DNA of 64,000 nt. Source: JAWVFM01 sp038237625 (GTDB lineage Bacteria; Actinomycetota; Thermoleophilia; Solirubrobacterales; 70-9). The stretch is from NCBI GenBank assembly GCA_038237625.1, contig JBBRYM010000016.1, forward strand, positions 1 through 64,000, written 5' to 3'. Positions 26,177-34,537 of this stretch are shown here, piece after piece. The first letter of the stretch is position 1, and each line of letters starts with the position of its first letter. The position numbers were made by a program, and so were the translations under genes. The notes under the pieces were generated by a model, which had not been told where the DNA came from, made no database searches, and was given only the letters and a program-made list of their open reading frames with translations.

Positions 26177-27502
26177 TCAGCGTAGCTCCCGTCGCAGCAG
26201 CTTGCCGGCCGGCGTGCGAGGCAGCTCGGTGGCGAACTCAAAATGCTTCGGCACCTTGAACGAGGCCAGGCGCTCGGCGCAATGGCGGCGGAGCTCCTCG
26301 GCGTCGGGTCGTGTCCCGTCGCGAGGGACGACGACCGCGACGACGGCCTCCTGCCACTCGGGGTCCGCTCGGCCCACGGCGGCCGCGTCGACAACGTCCG
26401 GGTGGTCTCGCAGCGCCTCCTCGACCTCGGCCGGAATCACATTCTCGCCACCGGTCACGATCACATCCCCGAGCCGATCTGTCACGTAGAGAAAACCCTC
26501 GTCGTCGATCCGTCCGAGATCACCGGTGTGCAGCCAGCCGTCCTCGTCGGAGACTCCCGGCGCCACCGTCGGTCCCTGGACCAGGATCTCGCCTTCCTTG
26601 ATGCGCAGATGGGTCGTCAGCAGCGGGCGGCCGGCCGATCTGAGCTTCCGCTCGGCGTCGGTCGGGGAAAGCGTCGTGACCTGCGATGCGGTCTCGGTCA
26701 TCCCGTAGGTCTGAACGACGGTGGCGCCCTGCCCGATGGCCTCCTCCAGGATCTCGTTGGGCACGGGGCCGCCCCCGACCAGGACGGCGCGCAGCGGCAA
26801 CAGGTCCACCCCGGCCTCGAGCAGGCGCGCGAGCTGCGTCGCCACCAGGGAGACGACCGTGACCCCGTCGCCTTCCAGCGACTCGCCCACCCGGTCAGTG
26901 TCGAAGCCGTCGTGGATCACGATTCCGGTCCCGTAGATCACGGAGCGCATCACGATCGAGAGCCCGGCCACGTGGTAGAGCGGCAGGCAGCACAGCCAGC
27001 GGTCGGTCGGCTCGACGCCCAGGTTGAAGGCCGAGCCGACGGCACTCCAGAGGTGGTTGCCGTACGTGAGGCCCACCGGCCTGGGGGCGGCGCTGGTCCC
27101 GCTCGTCAGGACCTGACAATGGATCGCGCCGAGGTCGTGCTCGCCCAACAAAGGGAAGTCGGCCTCGGTAAGCCCGGCGCCGGACGCCGACCCGACCACC
27201 AGCGCCGGCTCCACCCGCGCCAGCTCTGCCTCCTGCTCGGCCGCGCTCAGCCGGGTGTTGAGGGGGTAGACGATCGCCCCAAGCTTCATCAGCGCATGCA
27301 GAAGAACGACGTATTCGATCCCAGCGGGCAGCGCCAGCGCGACGACCGCGTCGCGGCGGGCACCCCGGGCAGCCAGGCGGCGGGCCGCAGACGTAGCCTC
27401 CCGTTCCAGCTCCAGATATGTCAGGCCCAGGCCGTCACCGCAAAGGGCCACGCGGTCGGGACACGTCTGCGCTCTCTGGGCCAGCCAGTTGTCGAGGAGC
27501 AT
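26177..27502 (-). CDS. menE: O-succinylbenzoate--CoA ligase
   Basis: ANL-superfamily enzyme of menaquinone synthesis. 441 aa, shorter than general acyl-CoA ligases and typical of MenE. Motifs: CQVLTSGTSAAPRPVGLT (P-loop), QTYGMTETASQ, GWLHTGDLGRID, YVTDRLGDVIVTGGENVIPAEVE and the C-terminal lysine in RTPAGKLLRREL. ATG 27502 is chosen; the frame further up is menB antisense. Divergent from menB by 20 bp, and the context fits MenE rather than another acyl-CoA ligase. Confidence 0.9.
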   Translation of the reverse strand: MLLDNWLAQRAQTCPDRVALCGDGLGLTYLELEREATSAARRLAARGARRDAVVALALPAGIEYVVLLHALMKLGAIVYPLNTRLSAAEQEAELARVEPALVVGSASGAGLTEADFPLLGEHDLGAIHCQVLTSGTSAAPRPVGLTYGNHLWSAVGSAFNLGVEPTDRWLCCLPLYHVAGLSIVMRSVIYGTGIVIHDGFDTDRVGESLEGDGVTVVSLVATQLARLLEAGVDLLPLRAVLVGGGPVPNEILEEAIGQGATVVQTYGMTETASQVTTLSPTDAERKLRSAGRPLLTTHLRIKEGEILVQGPTVAPGVSDEDGWLHTGDLGRIDDEGFLYVTDRLGDVIVTGGENVIPAEVEEALRDHPDVVDAAAVGRADPEWQEAVVAVVVPRDGTRPDAEELRRHCAERLASFKVPKHFEFATELPRTPAGKLLRRELR

Positions 27503-27522
27503 CGAGGTGAATAATCCCGGAC
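27503..27522. promoter_or_regulatory. Symmetric bidirectional promoter of menE and menB
   Basis: The whole 20-bp gap consists of 7 nt, AATAAT (27510-27515), 7 nt. Read on the plus strand AATAAT ends 7 nt before the menB GTG; on the minus strand ATTATT ends 7 nt before the menE ATG. Both fit leaderless -10 spacing. Weak -35 candidates are TTGTGG at 17-18 nt on the minus strand and TTGTCG at 15 nt on the plus strand. Confidence 0.6.
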
Positions 27523-28401
27523 GTGCCGCGCCGCCACAAGGACGCCCCGCCAGAGTCCGACCTCTACGCACCGATCTCCTGGGAGAACCAGGGGGACTAC
27601 GGCGACATCCTCTATGAGGTCGGCGACGGCATCGCAAAGATCACGATCAACCGTCCAGAGCGGCGCAACGCCTTTCGTCCGCAGACGCTTGCTGAGCTCC
27701 GCGACGCCTTCGGCCGGGCGCGCGACGACCTGGAGGTGGGCTCGATCATCTTCACCGGCGCCGGCACCGACGCCTTCTGCTCGGGCGGCGACCAGAAGAT
27801 CCGCGGCGACGACGGCTACATCGGCGATGACGAGGTTGCCCAGAAGGGCGTCGGTCGCCTTGACGTCGGCGACCTCCATGTCCAGATCCGCCGGCTTCCG
27901 AAGCCGGTCGTCGCGATGGTCGCGGGCTACGCGGTCGGCGGCGGTCACATCCTGCACCTCGTCTGCGACCTGACGATCGCGGCCGACAACGCCGTGTTCG
28001 GGCAGACCGGCCCTCGGGTCGGCAGCTTCGACGGCGGCTTCGGCTCGAGCCTCCTCGCCCGCAACGTCGGCATCAAGAAGGCCAAGGAGGTCTGGTTCCT
28101 CGCACGCCTCTACGACGCCGGCGAAGCGAAAGAGATGGGGCTCGTCAACACCGTCGTCCCGCTCGCAGGCCTCGAGCGCGAGACCGTCGCGTGGTGCCGC
28201 GAGATGAACGCCCTCTCCCCCCTGTCGCTGCGACTGCTGAAGGCCAGCTTCAACGCGACCGAGGACGGCCTCAGTGGCATCCAGCAGCTGAGCCACGACG
28301 CGACGCTCCTCTTCTACATGTCCGAGGAAGGACAGGAGGGACGCAACGCCTACCAGGAGGGACGCCCACCTGACTTCTCGAAGTACCCGAAGCGACCGTG
28401 A
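27523..28401 (+). CDS. menB: 1,4-dihydroxy-2-naphthoyl-CoA synthase
   Basis: Crotonase-fold ring-closing enzyme of menaquinone synthesis. 292 aa. Crotonase motifs FTGAGTDAFCSGGDQ and MVAGYAVGGGHILHLVCDLTIA, then the MenB-specific GPRVGSFDGGFGSSLLARNVG and C-terminal EGRPPDFSKYPKRP. Start GTG 27523, leaderless pattern. The stop overlaps the menA start as GTGA. Confidence 0.95.
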   Translation: MPRRHKDAPPESDLYAPISWENQGDYGDILYEVGDGIAKITINRPERRNAFRPQTLAELRDAFGRARDDLEVGSIIFTGAGTDAFCSGGDQKIRGDDGYIGDDEVAQKGVGRLDVGDLHVQIRRLPKPVVAMVAGYAVGGGHILHLVCDLTIAADNAVFGQTGPRVGSFDGGFGSSLLARNVGIKKAKEVWFLARLYDAGEAKEMGLVNTVVPLAGLERETVAWCREMNALSPLSLRLLKASFNATEDGLSGIQQLSHDATLLFYMSEEGQEGRNAYQEGRPPDFSKYPKRP

Positions 28402-29282
28402 GGATCTGGGTCATGGCGGCGCGTCTGCGGACGCTCCCCGCCGCGATCGCGCCCGTTCTGGTCGGAAGCGCGGCGGCGGACTTCGCCTCGAGCGCAAAGG
28501 GATTCCGCTGGGGCGCCTTCTTCGCCGCCCTCGTCGGCTCGATCTTCATCCAGATCGGAACGAATCTGGCGAACGACTATTCCGACGCCAAGCGGGGGGC
28601 CGACACCGTTGACCGCCTCGGGCCGGTGAGGGTGACCTCGGCGGGGCTGGTCGCGCCGAGGCGGGTGCTGGTCGCGACCTGGCTGGCCTTTGCGGTTGCC
28701 GTGGCGGCCGGCATCTACCTGGCCACGGTCGCCGGTGTGGTGATCATCGCCGTGGGGGCCGCTTCCATCGTCGCCGGCGTGCTCTACACGGGAGGACCGC
28801 GGCCCTACGGCTATGCGGGACTCGGCGAAGTGTTCGTCTTCCTGTTCTTTGGCCTGGTTGCCGTCAACGGCTCCTACTACGTTCAGATCGAGCATCTGGA
28901 CTGGCTGCCGTTCGGCCTGTCGATCGCGGTCGGCTGCCTCTCGACGGCGATCCTCGTGGTCAACAACGTCCGCGACATCGACACCGACCGCCGGGCGGAC
29001 AAGCGGACGCTGGCGGTGCGCCTCGGACGCGAGCGCACGCGACGCCTGTATCTCGGCCTCGTCACCCTGGCCTACCTCGCGCTGATCGTCACCCTGGGGG
29101 CCAACGACGGGCCTCACTGGGGCGCCCTGGGCCTGCTCTCGCTGCCGCTGGCGATCAAGCCCGCTCGAGCGGTGCTCACTCGCACCGACGGCCCCGCACT
29201 GAACGGTGCCCTCGCCGGGACCGGCGCACTGCTCGGGCTCTTCAGCCTGCTCGTCTCCGCGGGCGTCGTGATCGCGGCGTAA
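28398..29282 (+). CDS. menA: 1,4-dihydroxy-2-naphthoate polyprenyltransferase
   Basis: UbiA-family integral membrane enzyme that attaches the isoprenoid tail and gives demethylmenaquinone. 294 aa with about eight hydrophobic segments. The first Asp-rich prenyl-diphosphate motif is NDYSDAKRGAD and the second is VRDIDTDRRADKRTLAV. GTG 28398 overlaps menB. Confidence 0.95.
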   Translation: MRIWVMAARLRTLPAAIAPVLVGSAAADFASSAKGFRWGAFFAALVGSIFIQIGTNLANDYSDAKRGADTVDRLGPVRVTSAGLVAPRRVLVATWLAFAVAVAAGIYLATVAGVVIIAVGAASIVAGVLYTGGPRPYGYAGLGEVFVFLFFGLVAVNGSYYVQIEHLDWLPFGLSIAVGCLSTAILVVNNVRDIDTDRRADKRTLAVRLGRERTRRLYLGLVTLAYLALIVTLGANDGPHWGALGLLSLPLAIKPARAVLTRTDGPALNGALAGTGALLGLFSLLVSAGVVIAA

Positions 29283-29286
29283 GAGC

Positions 29287-30312
29287 GTGAGCCTCCACCT
29301 CGAGGTCGTGCCGATCGCGCTCCCCTTCCGGGAGCCGTACGTGACGGCCCGCGGGTCCCTGGATGCCCGGGAGATGGCGCTCGTGCGGTTGCGAGACGCA
29401 GACGGCGTCGTCGGCCTCGGCGAGGCCGTGCCGCTCTCGCTGCGGGGCGGCTCCAGCCTGGCCGAGGTCGTCTCGGAGCTCCGTTCGAGCGCGGGCGAGG
29501 TGCGACCGGGAATGACCGCCCCGGCGCGGGCCGCATTGGAGATGGCGGTCCTCGACCTTCGCGGCCGCCGCGAGGGCGTTCCCGCCTGGCGGATTCTGGG
29601 CGCCCCGGAGCGGCGGCCGGTGCCCTGCAACGCCACCCTCACGGCGGGAGAGCCCGACCCTGTGGCGGCGCAGGCCGAGCGCTGGGCGGCACAAGGCTTC
29701 GAGAGCTTCAAGCTCAAGGTGGGAGTGCCGGGCGACGTGGCGGCGGTCCGAGCCGTGCGCGAGCGTGCGGGCGAGGCGGCGCGCATACGCGTCGACGCCA
29801 ACGGCGCCTGGACGCCGGCCCAGGCCTCACTCGAGCTCGGGGCGATGGAGCCCTACGGGATCGAGCTGGCCGAGGAACCGACCTCCGGGCTCGAGGAGCT
29901 GGCGCTCGTGCGATCCCAGACGGCCGTGCCGCTCGCCGCGGACGAGAGCGTCTCGAGTCCCGCCGACGCCGCGCGCGCCCGCGAGCTCGGCGCCTGCGCG
30001 CTGGCGAGCGTGAAGCTCGCGAAGGTGGGCGGCTTCGAGGCTGCGATGAAGATCGCAGCTTCCCTGCCCGTCTACCTCTCGAGCGCCCTGGACGGCCCAC
30101 TGGGCATCGCCGCTGCGGGGCACCTGGCCCTTGCTCTCGGGGCGAGCGAAGCCGGCATTGCCCACGGCCTCGCGACGCAGCTGCTGTTCGCCGCGAGCAC
30201 GGCGGCGGTGGGTCCGGAGGTCGTCGACGGCCACCTTCACCTGCCGGACGGCGACGGCCTGGGCGTTGAGCTCGACGATGAAGCCGTCGAGCGCTTTCGC
30301 ATCGAGGCGTGA
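29287..30312 (+). CDS. menC: O-succinylbenzoate synthase
   Basis: Enolase-superfamily dehydratase of menaquinone synthesis. 341 aa. Barrel catalytic residues are visible in order: KLK in ESFKLKVGV, Asp in RIRVDANGAW, Glu in IELAEEPT, Asp in LAADESV and the second base in ASVKLAKVGG. Related muconate-cycloisomerase or dipeptide-epimerase functions are possible by sequence alone, but the place between menA and menD decides for MenC. GTG start 4 nt after menA. Confidence 0.93.
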   Translation: MSLHLEVVPIALPFREPYVTARGSLDAREMALVRLRDADGVVGLGEAVPLSLRGGSSLAEVVSELRSSAGEVRPGMTAPARAALEMAVLDLRGRREGVPAWRILGAPERRPVPCNATLTAGEPDPVAAQAERWAAQGFESFKLKVGVPGDVAAVRAVRERAGEAARIRVDANGAWTPAQASLELGAMEPYGIELAEEPTSGLEELALVRSQTAVPLAADESVSSPADAARARELGACALASVKLAKVGGFEAAMKIAASLPVYLSSALDGPLGIAAAGHLALALGASEAGIAHGLATQLLFAASTAAVGPEVVDGHLHLPDGDGLGVELDDEAVERFRIEA

Positions 30313-30330
30313 GGGATAGCGTTCGCCGAG

Positions 30331-32070
30331 GTGGATACGACCAATCGCAACACAGCTCTCGCCTCAGCGTTCGTGGAGGAGCTCGCCCGCTCAGGGCTTC
30401 GCCATGCCGTGATCTCCCCAGGCTCGCGGTCCACCCCGCTCGCTTTGGCGCTTCTGCGCGAGCCCGAAGTCGCGACGCATGTGGTCGTCGACGAGCGGTC
30501 GGCCGGGTTTTTCGCCCTCGGCGCCGCGCAGGCCCAGGGCAACGCCACGGCCGTCCTGACGACGTCGGGCACGGCCGCCGCGAACCTGCATCCGGCGGTC
30601 TGCGAAGCCGACGAGTCAGGCGTTGCGCTGGTGATTCTCACGGCCGACCGCCCGCCGGAGCTTCGCGGCATCGGCGCGGGGCAGACGATCGATCAGCTGA
30701 AGCTCTACGGGGAGGCTGTCCGCTGGTTTTGCGAAGCGGGCACCCACGAAGCCGACGATGCGGGGCTGCTCCATCTCCGCCAAACGGCCTGCCGAGCGAT
30801 GGCCGAAGCCCTGGGGCCGCGGCAAGGACCAGTGCACGTCAACCTCTCGTGGCGCGACCCGCTCAGCCCCGAGCCGTCTGAAGGCGACGTGACCGCCGCC
30901 TCACCCCTGGCCCTGGAGGGGCGAAGCGAGGGCCGCCCACTCACCGCCAGCGCAAATCCGCCCGCTCCCGTTGCCGAGGTCCTGGTCGAGATGCTGTCCG
31001 AGCACATCCGCGTCAACCGCAGGGGGCTCGTCGTCTGCGGTCGCCAACCCGATCCCTCCCTTGCGGCTCCGGTCGTGGCCCTTGCGAGGGCGGCGGGCTA
31101 TCCCGTCTTGGCCGAGGCGACCTCGCAGGTGCGCATGGGGCCCCACGAACGCTCGCAAGTCATCGGCGCATACGACGCCATCGCCCGCGCCGCCCCCGCT
31201 GCACTTGAGCCGCAGCTGATCGTGCGCTTCGGCGAGATGCCCACCAGCAAAGCGCTGAGGACATGGCTGTCGTCCCTCCCCGCCTGTCCGCAGCTGGTCG
31301 TCGACGGCGGCTTCGGATGGAACGAGCCGACCCGCCAGGCCGCAGCGATGGTCCGCGCCGACCCCACCGCTCTGGCCTCGGCCCTGGCCGACGCCACCGA
31401 GGCCGAACCCTCCCCGGGCTGGCTCGAGGCCTGGTCCGAGGCGGGCGAGGCGGCCGCCGGTGCGCTGGGCGGCGGCGAGGAGATGAGCGAGGCAACCGTG
31501 CACGCCGCGCTCGGCGAGCTCTACGCGGATGGCGAGCTCGTCTATACGGCCTCCTCGATGCCCATTCGTGACCAGGAGTCGTTTCTGGGAACCGGGCCCG
31601 CCGCGGTGCGCTTTCTCGCCAACCGCGGCGCCAACGGCATCGACGGCCTCATCTCGTCGGGCATCGGGGCTGCGGTCGCGACCGGGGCACCGACCTGGAT
31701 CATCACGGGCGATCTTGGCCTGCACCACGATTCGAACTCATTGGCGGCGCTGCGGCACGCCGACACTCCGGTACGAATCGTGGTGCTGAACAACGACGGC
31801 GGCGGCATCTTCGAGCACCTACCGCAGGCGAGCCAGCTCCCCCGCGAGGAGTTCGAAGCGCTTTTCGGAACGCCGCTCGGCGTCGACGTAGCGGCGCTGG
31901 CGGCCGCCTACGACGTCCCGCACCGGCGTGCGAGCACGCTTTCCGAGTTGGGCGAGGCTGCAGCCGAAACGGGAATCATCGAGATCGTTATCGACCGCCG
32001 CGCAAACGCCGACGACCGCTCGCGCCGGCTCGACGCCGGCGCGGCGGCCGTCGAGGGGACTGTCTCCTAG
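30331..32070 (+). CDS. menD: SEPHCHC synthase (MenD)
   Basis: ThDP-dependent 2-succinyl-5-enolpyruvyl-6-hydroxy-3-cyclohexene-1-carboxylate synthase, joining isochorismate and 2-oxoglutarate. 579 aa, normal length. N-terminal HAVISPGSRSTPLALAL with VVVDERSAGFFALG (catalytic Glu of the ThDP family) and C-terminal ThDP/Mg motif GDLGLHHDSNSL ending LNNDGGGIFEHLP. GTG 30331, 18 nt after menC. Last gene of the menBACD operon; its stop lies 7 bp from the convergent lipoprotein gene. Confidence 0.96.
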   Translation: MDTTNRNTALASAFVEELARSGLRHAVISPGSRSTPLALALLREPEVATHVVVDERSAGFFALGAAQAQGNATAVLTTSGTAAANLHPAVCEADESGVALVILTADRPPELRGIGAGQTIDQLKLYGEAVRWFCEAGTHEADDAGLLHLRQTACRAMAEALGPRQGPVHVNLSWRDPLSPEPSEGDVTAASPLALEGRSEGRPLTASANPPAPVAEVLVEMLSEHIRVNRRGLVVCGRQPDPSLAAPVVALARAAGYPVLAEATSQVRMGPHERSQVIGAYDAIARAAPAALEPQLIVRFGEMPTSKALRTWLSSLPACPQLVVDGGFGWNEPTRQAAAMVRADPTALASALADATEAEPSPGWLEAWSEAGEAAAGALGGGEEMSEATVHAALGELYADGELVYTASSMPIRDQESFLGTGPAAVRFLANRGANGIDGLISSGIGAAVATGAPTWIITGDLGLHHDSNSLAALRHADTPVRIVVLNNDGGGIFEHLPQASQLPREEFEALFGTPLGVDVAALAAAYDVPHRRASTLSELGEAAAETGIIEIVIDRRANADDRSRRLDAGAAAVEGTVS

Positions 32071-32077
32071 ACGCCCG

Positions 32078-32554
32078 CTAGCAGTTGCTCTTGGCGAACG
32101 CCTGCAGGCTCTTCACGTGGCTTTGAAGCGAGGCCACAACCGGCTTCAGAACCGGGCCGAGGGCCTTGAGCTCGTCGACGCTGCTGACGCCCTGAATCTT
32201 GTCGTTGATCGTGTTGAACGCGGCCGCGACCGCATCCGCGTCGGCCTTGATGTCGGGCGGCGCAGCCTCGTCGGCCTTGTTGATGGCGTCATCGGCCGTC
32301 TGGAAGGCGGCCTGCGCGCCGGGGATGTCGTTGTTCGAGAGGTTGGAGAACGTCGAGTTCAGCGACTGCAGCGCGTTGACCTGCGCGCAGAAGGCGGTCG
32401 TATCCCCCGAGGAGGTCGTACTCGAGCTCGTGCTCGATGTGGTGTCCGTGCTCGCGCTGGTGCTCGAGCTCGTCGTGTCGCTGCTGCTGCCACATGCGGC
32501 AAGCGCAAGAGCGCCCGCGCCAAGGGTCAGCACAGCCATCAACTTCGTCTTCAT
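32078..32554 (-). CDS. Small secreted lipoprotein
   Basis: 158 aa. Signal peptide with lipobox LAAC (cleavage before Cys21), then a 28-residue Ser/Thr-only linker and a helical C-terminal domain (AFCAQVNALQSLNSTFSN and onward) closing with a Cys at the C terminus. Anchored to the outer face of the membrane. No recognised family. Unlike its neighbours it has a normal leader: TAGACT at 32594-32599 and a G-rich SD three bases before ATG. Confidence 0.75.
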   Translation of the reverse strand: MKTKLMAVLTLGAGALALAACGSSSDTTSSSTSASTDTTSSTSSSTTSSGDTTAFCAQVNALQSLNSTFSNLSNNDIPGAQAAFQTADDAINKADEAAPPDIKADADAVAAAFNTINDKIQGVSSVDELKALGPVLKPVVASLQSHVKSLQAFAKSNC

Positions 32555-32606
32555 TTGCCCCCCGAGAGGAATTCGATTGGAATGACGATGGCGAGTCTAA
32601 AGACCG

Positions 32607-33989
32607 CTAGCCGGAGATGATCGGCAGCAGCGCGTCAAGCTTCAGCTCGGTTTCGGCGAGCTCGGCCGCTGGATCCGAGCCGGCGACGATCCCGTTGCCC
32701 GCGTACAGGTGGGCGGTGCGGTCGCGCAGCAGCGCCGAGCGGATCCCAACGCAGAACTCCCCGTCCTCGGCAGCGTCCGTCCAGCCAACCGGACTGGCAT
32801 ACCAACCGCGGTCCATGCCCTCGAACTCGGCGATCGCCTCGAGCGCAGCCGCGCGCGGCTCGCCGCCCACCGCTGGAGTGGGATGAAGCCGCCCCGCGAG
32901 CTCCAGCGCCGAACGCGGCTCGGCTAGCTGCGCGCGTATCGGAGTGGCGAGGTGCTGGATGTTCGCGACTCGGACGAGCCCAGGTTCGGGAGCGGCCTCC
33001 ACCCACACGGCGTGAGGCCGCAGCGTGCGCTTGATGCGGCGTACGACGAATTCGTGCTCGGTGCGGTCCTTATCGCTTCGAAGAAGGCGCTCGCCGAGAT
33101 GATCGTCCACGGCAGGGTCGGCACTGCGGCGGGTGGAGCCGGCCAGGGCCACGGTGGCGACGCTCGCCCCGTCACGGCGAACGAGAAGCTCGGGGCTTGC
33201 GCCAACGAAGGCCGCCTCGGGCGTCCCGGCGCAGAAACAGAAGCACGACGGGAATAGTTGGCGAATCGTCCCGTAGAGCGCCGCCGGGTCATGCGCGCAC
33301 GGCGCTTCGACCGTCACCTCCCTGGCCATCACGGCCTTCTCGAGGGCTCCCGAGCGGATTCGCTCCACGGTCCGCGCCACCGCGAGCTCGAAGCGTTCTG
33401 GCGAGCTGGCGCTCGCGATGACGACCCTGCTCGTCGGATGCGGGTCGGGCAGCGGCATCGGCGCCTCGCGCAGGCCCGCCAGTCGAGCGCGAAGCTTCGC
33501 GGGAGCTTCGCGATCGATCGAGAGCGCGTTCAGCGTCAAGAGTGTTTCGCCCCGGCGGCGGCACATGGAAAGCTCCGGGAGGACCATAAGCGCCGGCGGG
33601 AACGATGACCAATGGGACTCGTGACCGCCCTCCGGATCGAACGCGAAGCCCCCTTGCAGCACCGGACCGGTTCCCGGGGGAAGGTCGCTGGGCTCGTCGG
33701 CGAGACGGTCGCGGAAGAGGTTGGCGGCGCGCGCCGCGACATCCGCATAGCGCTCATCGCCACGCGAGGCCAGCTCAGCGACCGCGCCCAGCCCGGCGAG
33801 CGCGAAGCCCTCGCGATCGGGCTGCTCCCAGCAGAACCAGCGATCGCCGGCGCGCCGGGACGCGAACACCGCGGCACAGGGGTCGTCGAGTTCGACCGGG
33901 ACGGTGACACTTATGAGCCGGCCGCGCGGGCCAGCGTTCTCGGCGAGCCGCGCGAGCGACTCGGTGGCCGTCTCGAGACCCTGAATCAG
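32607..33989 (-). CDS. menF: Isochorismate synthase (start codon non-canonical)
   Basis: Chorismate-binding enzyme that feeds MenD. The C-terminal catalytic part has VGASPELLVRRDG, VALAGSTRR, SDKDRTEHEFVV, HLATPIRAQL, LHPTPAVGGEPR and YAGNGIVAGSDP. The frame extends well upstream of the first canonical start (GTG 33869): TESLARLAENAGPRG and LISVTVPVELDD lie before it and look like the true N terminus. The frame begins at CTG 33989, which overlaps the ilvN stop as CTGA; ATT 33986 is an alternative. From CTG the protein has 460 aa. Coupled to ilvBN. Confidence 0.9.
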   Translation of the reverse strand: MIQGLETATESLARLAENAGPRGRLISVTVPVELDDPCAAVFASRRAGDRWFCWEQPDREGFALAGLGAVAELASRGDERYADVAARAANLFRDRLADEPSDLPPGTGPVLQGGFAFDPEGGHESHWSSFPPALMVLPELSMCRRRGETLLTLNALSIDREAPAKLRARLAGLREAPMPLPDPHPTSRVVIASASSPERFELAVARTVERIRSGALEKAVMAREVTVEAPCAHDPAALYGTIRQLFPSCFCFCAGTPEAAFVGASPELLVRRDGASVATVALAGSTRRSADPAVDDHLGERLLRSDKDRTEHEFVVRRIKRTLRPHAVWVEAAPEPGLVRVANIQHLATPIRAQLAEPRSALELAGRLHPTPAVGGEPRAAALEAIAEFEGMDRGWYASPVGWTDAAEDGEFCVGIRSALLRDRTAHLYAGNGIVAGSDPAAELAETELKLDALLPIISG

Positions 33990-34537
33990 CTTTCCGGACG
34001 GGAGCGGGCGATCGCGACCTCGCCTGTTCGCGCCATCTCGATGAGCCCGTGCGGACGGACCATGCGCTCGAAGGCGTCGATCTTGTCCTGGGTGCCGGTG
34101 ATCTCGATGGTCATCGTGCGCCGGGAAACGTCGACCACCTTGCCGCGGAAGATCTGGGCGAACTCCATTATCTCGCCGCGGCTCTCGGCCGGGGCAGAGA
34201 CTCGGAACAGCGCCATCTCCCGGGACACCGTCGTGTCCGGGTCCATGTCGCGGATCTTGATGACGTTGACCAACTTGTGAAGCTGCTTCGTGACCTGGTC
34301 GATGGGATGGATCGCGCCGTCGACGGTGAGGGTGATGCGCGAGATGTCGGGGTCATCGGTGGGCCCTACCGCGAGCGTGTCGATATTGAAGCCGCGCCGG
34401 CTGAAGAGCCCCGCGATCCGGGCGAGGACGCCCGGCTTGTTCTCGACCAGGAGCGAGAGGACGTGCTTGCGCCCGGTGAGCCCAGTCCCCACCTGAAGAT
34501 CCTCGAGCTTGACCAGCTCCGGAGTTCCAGCTTCCAT
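33986..34537 (-). CDS. ilvN: Acetolactate synthase small (regulatory) subunit
   Basis: 183 aa. N-terminal ACT domain HVLSLLVENKPGVLARIAGLFSRRGFNIDTLAVG binds valine; the second half RTMTIEITGTQDKIDAFERM is the ALS_ss C-terminal domain. It regulates and activates IlvB. ATG 34537 overlaps the ilvB stop as TGATG. A frame reaching 35035 is only ilvB out of register. Confidence 0.96.
   Translation of the reverse strand: MEAGTPELVKLEDLQVGTGLTGRKHVLSLLVENKPGVLARIAGLFSRRGFNIDTLAVGPTDDPDISRITLTVDGAIHPIDQVTKQLHKLVNVIKIRDMDPDTTVSREMALFRVSAPAESRGEIMEFAQIFRGKVVDVSRRTMTIEITGTQDKIDAFERMVRPHGLIEMARTGEVAIARSRPES

Noticed and set aside
28350..29801. 483-aa minus-strand frame opposite menA-menC
   Set aside because: Antisense shadow with repetitive Arg/Asp/Gln-rich sequence; the plus-strand men genes explain the region.
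29287..30312. menC as a muconate cycloisomerase or dipeptide epimerase
   Set aside because: Motifs alone allow it, but the position inside menB-menA-menC-menD settles MenC.
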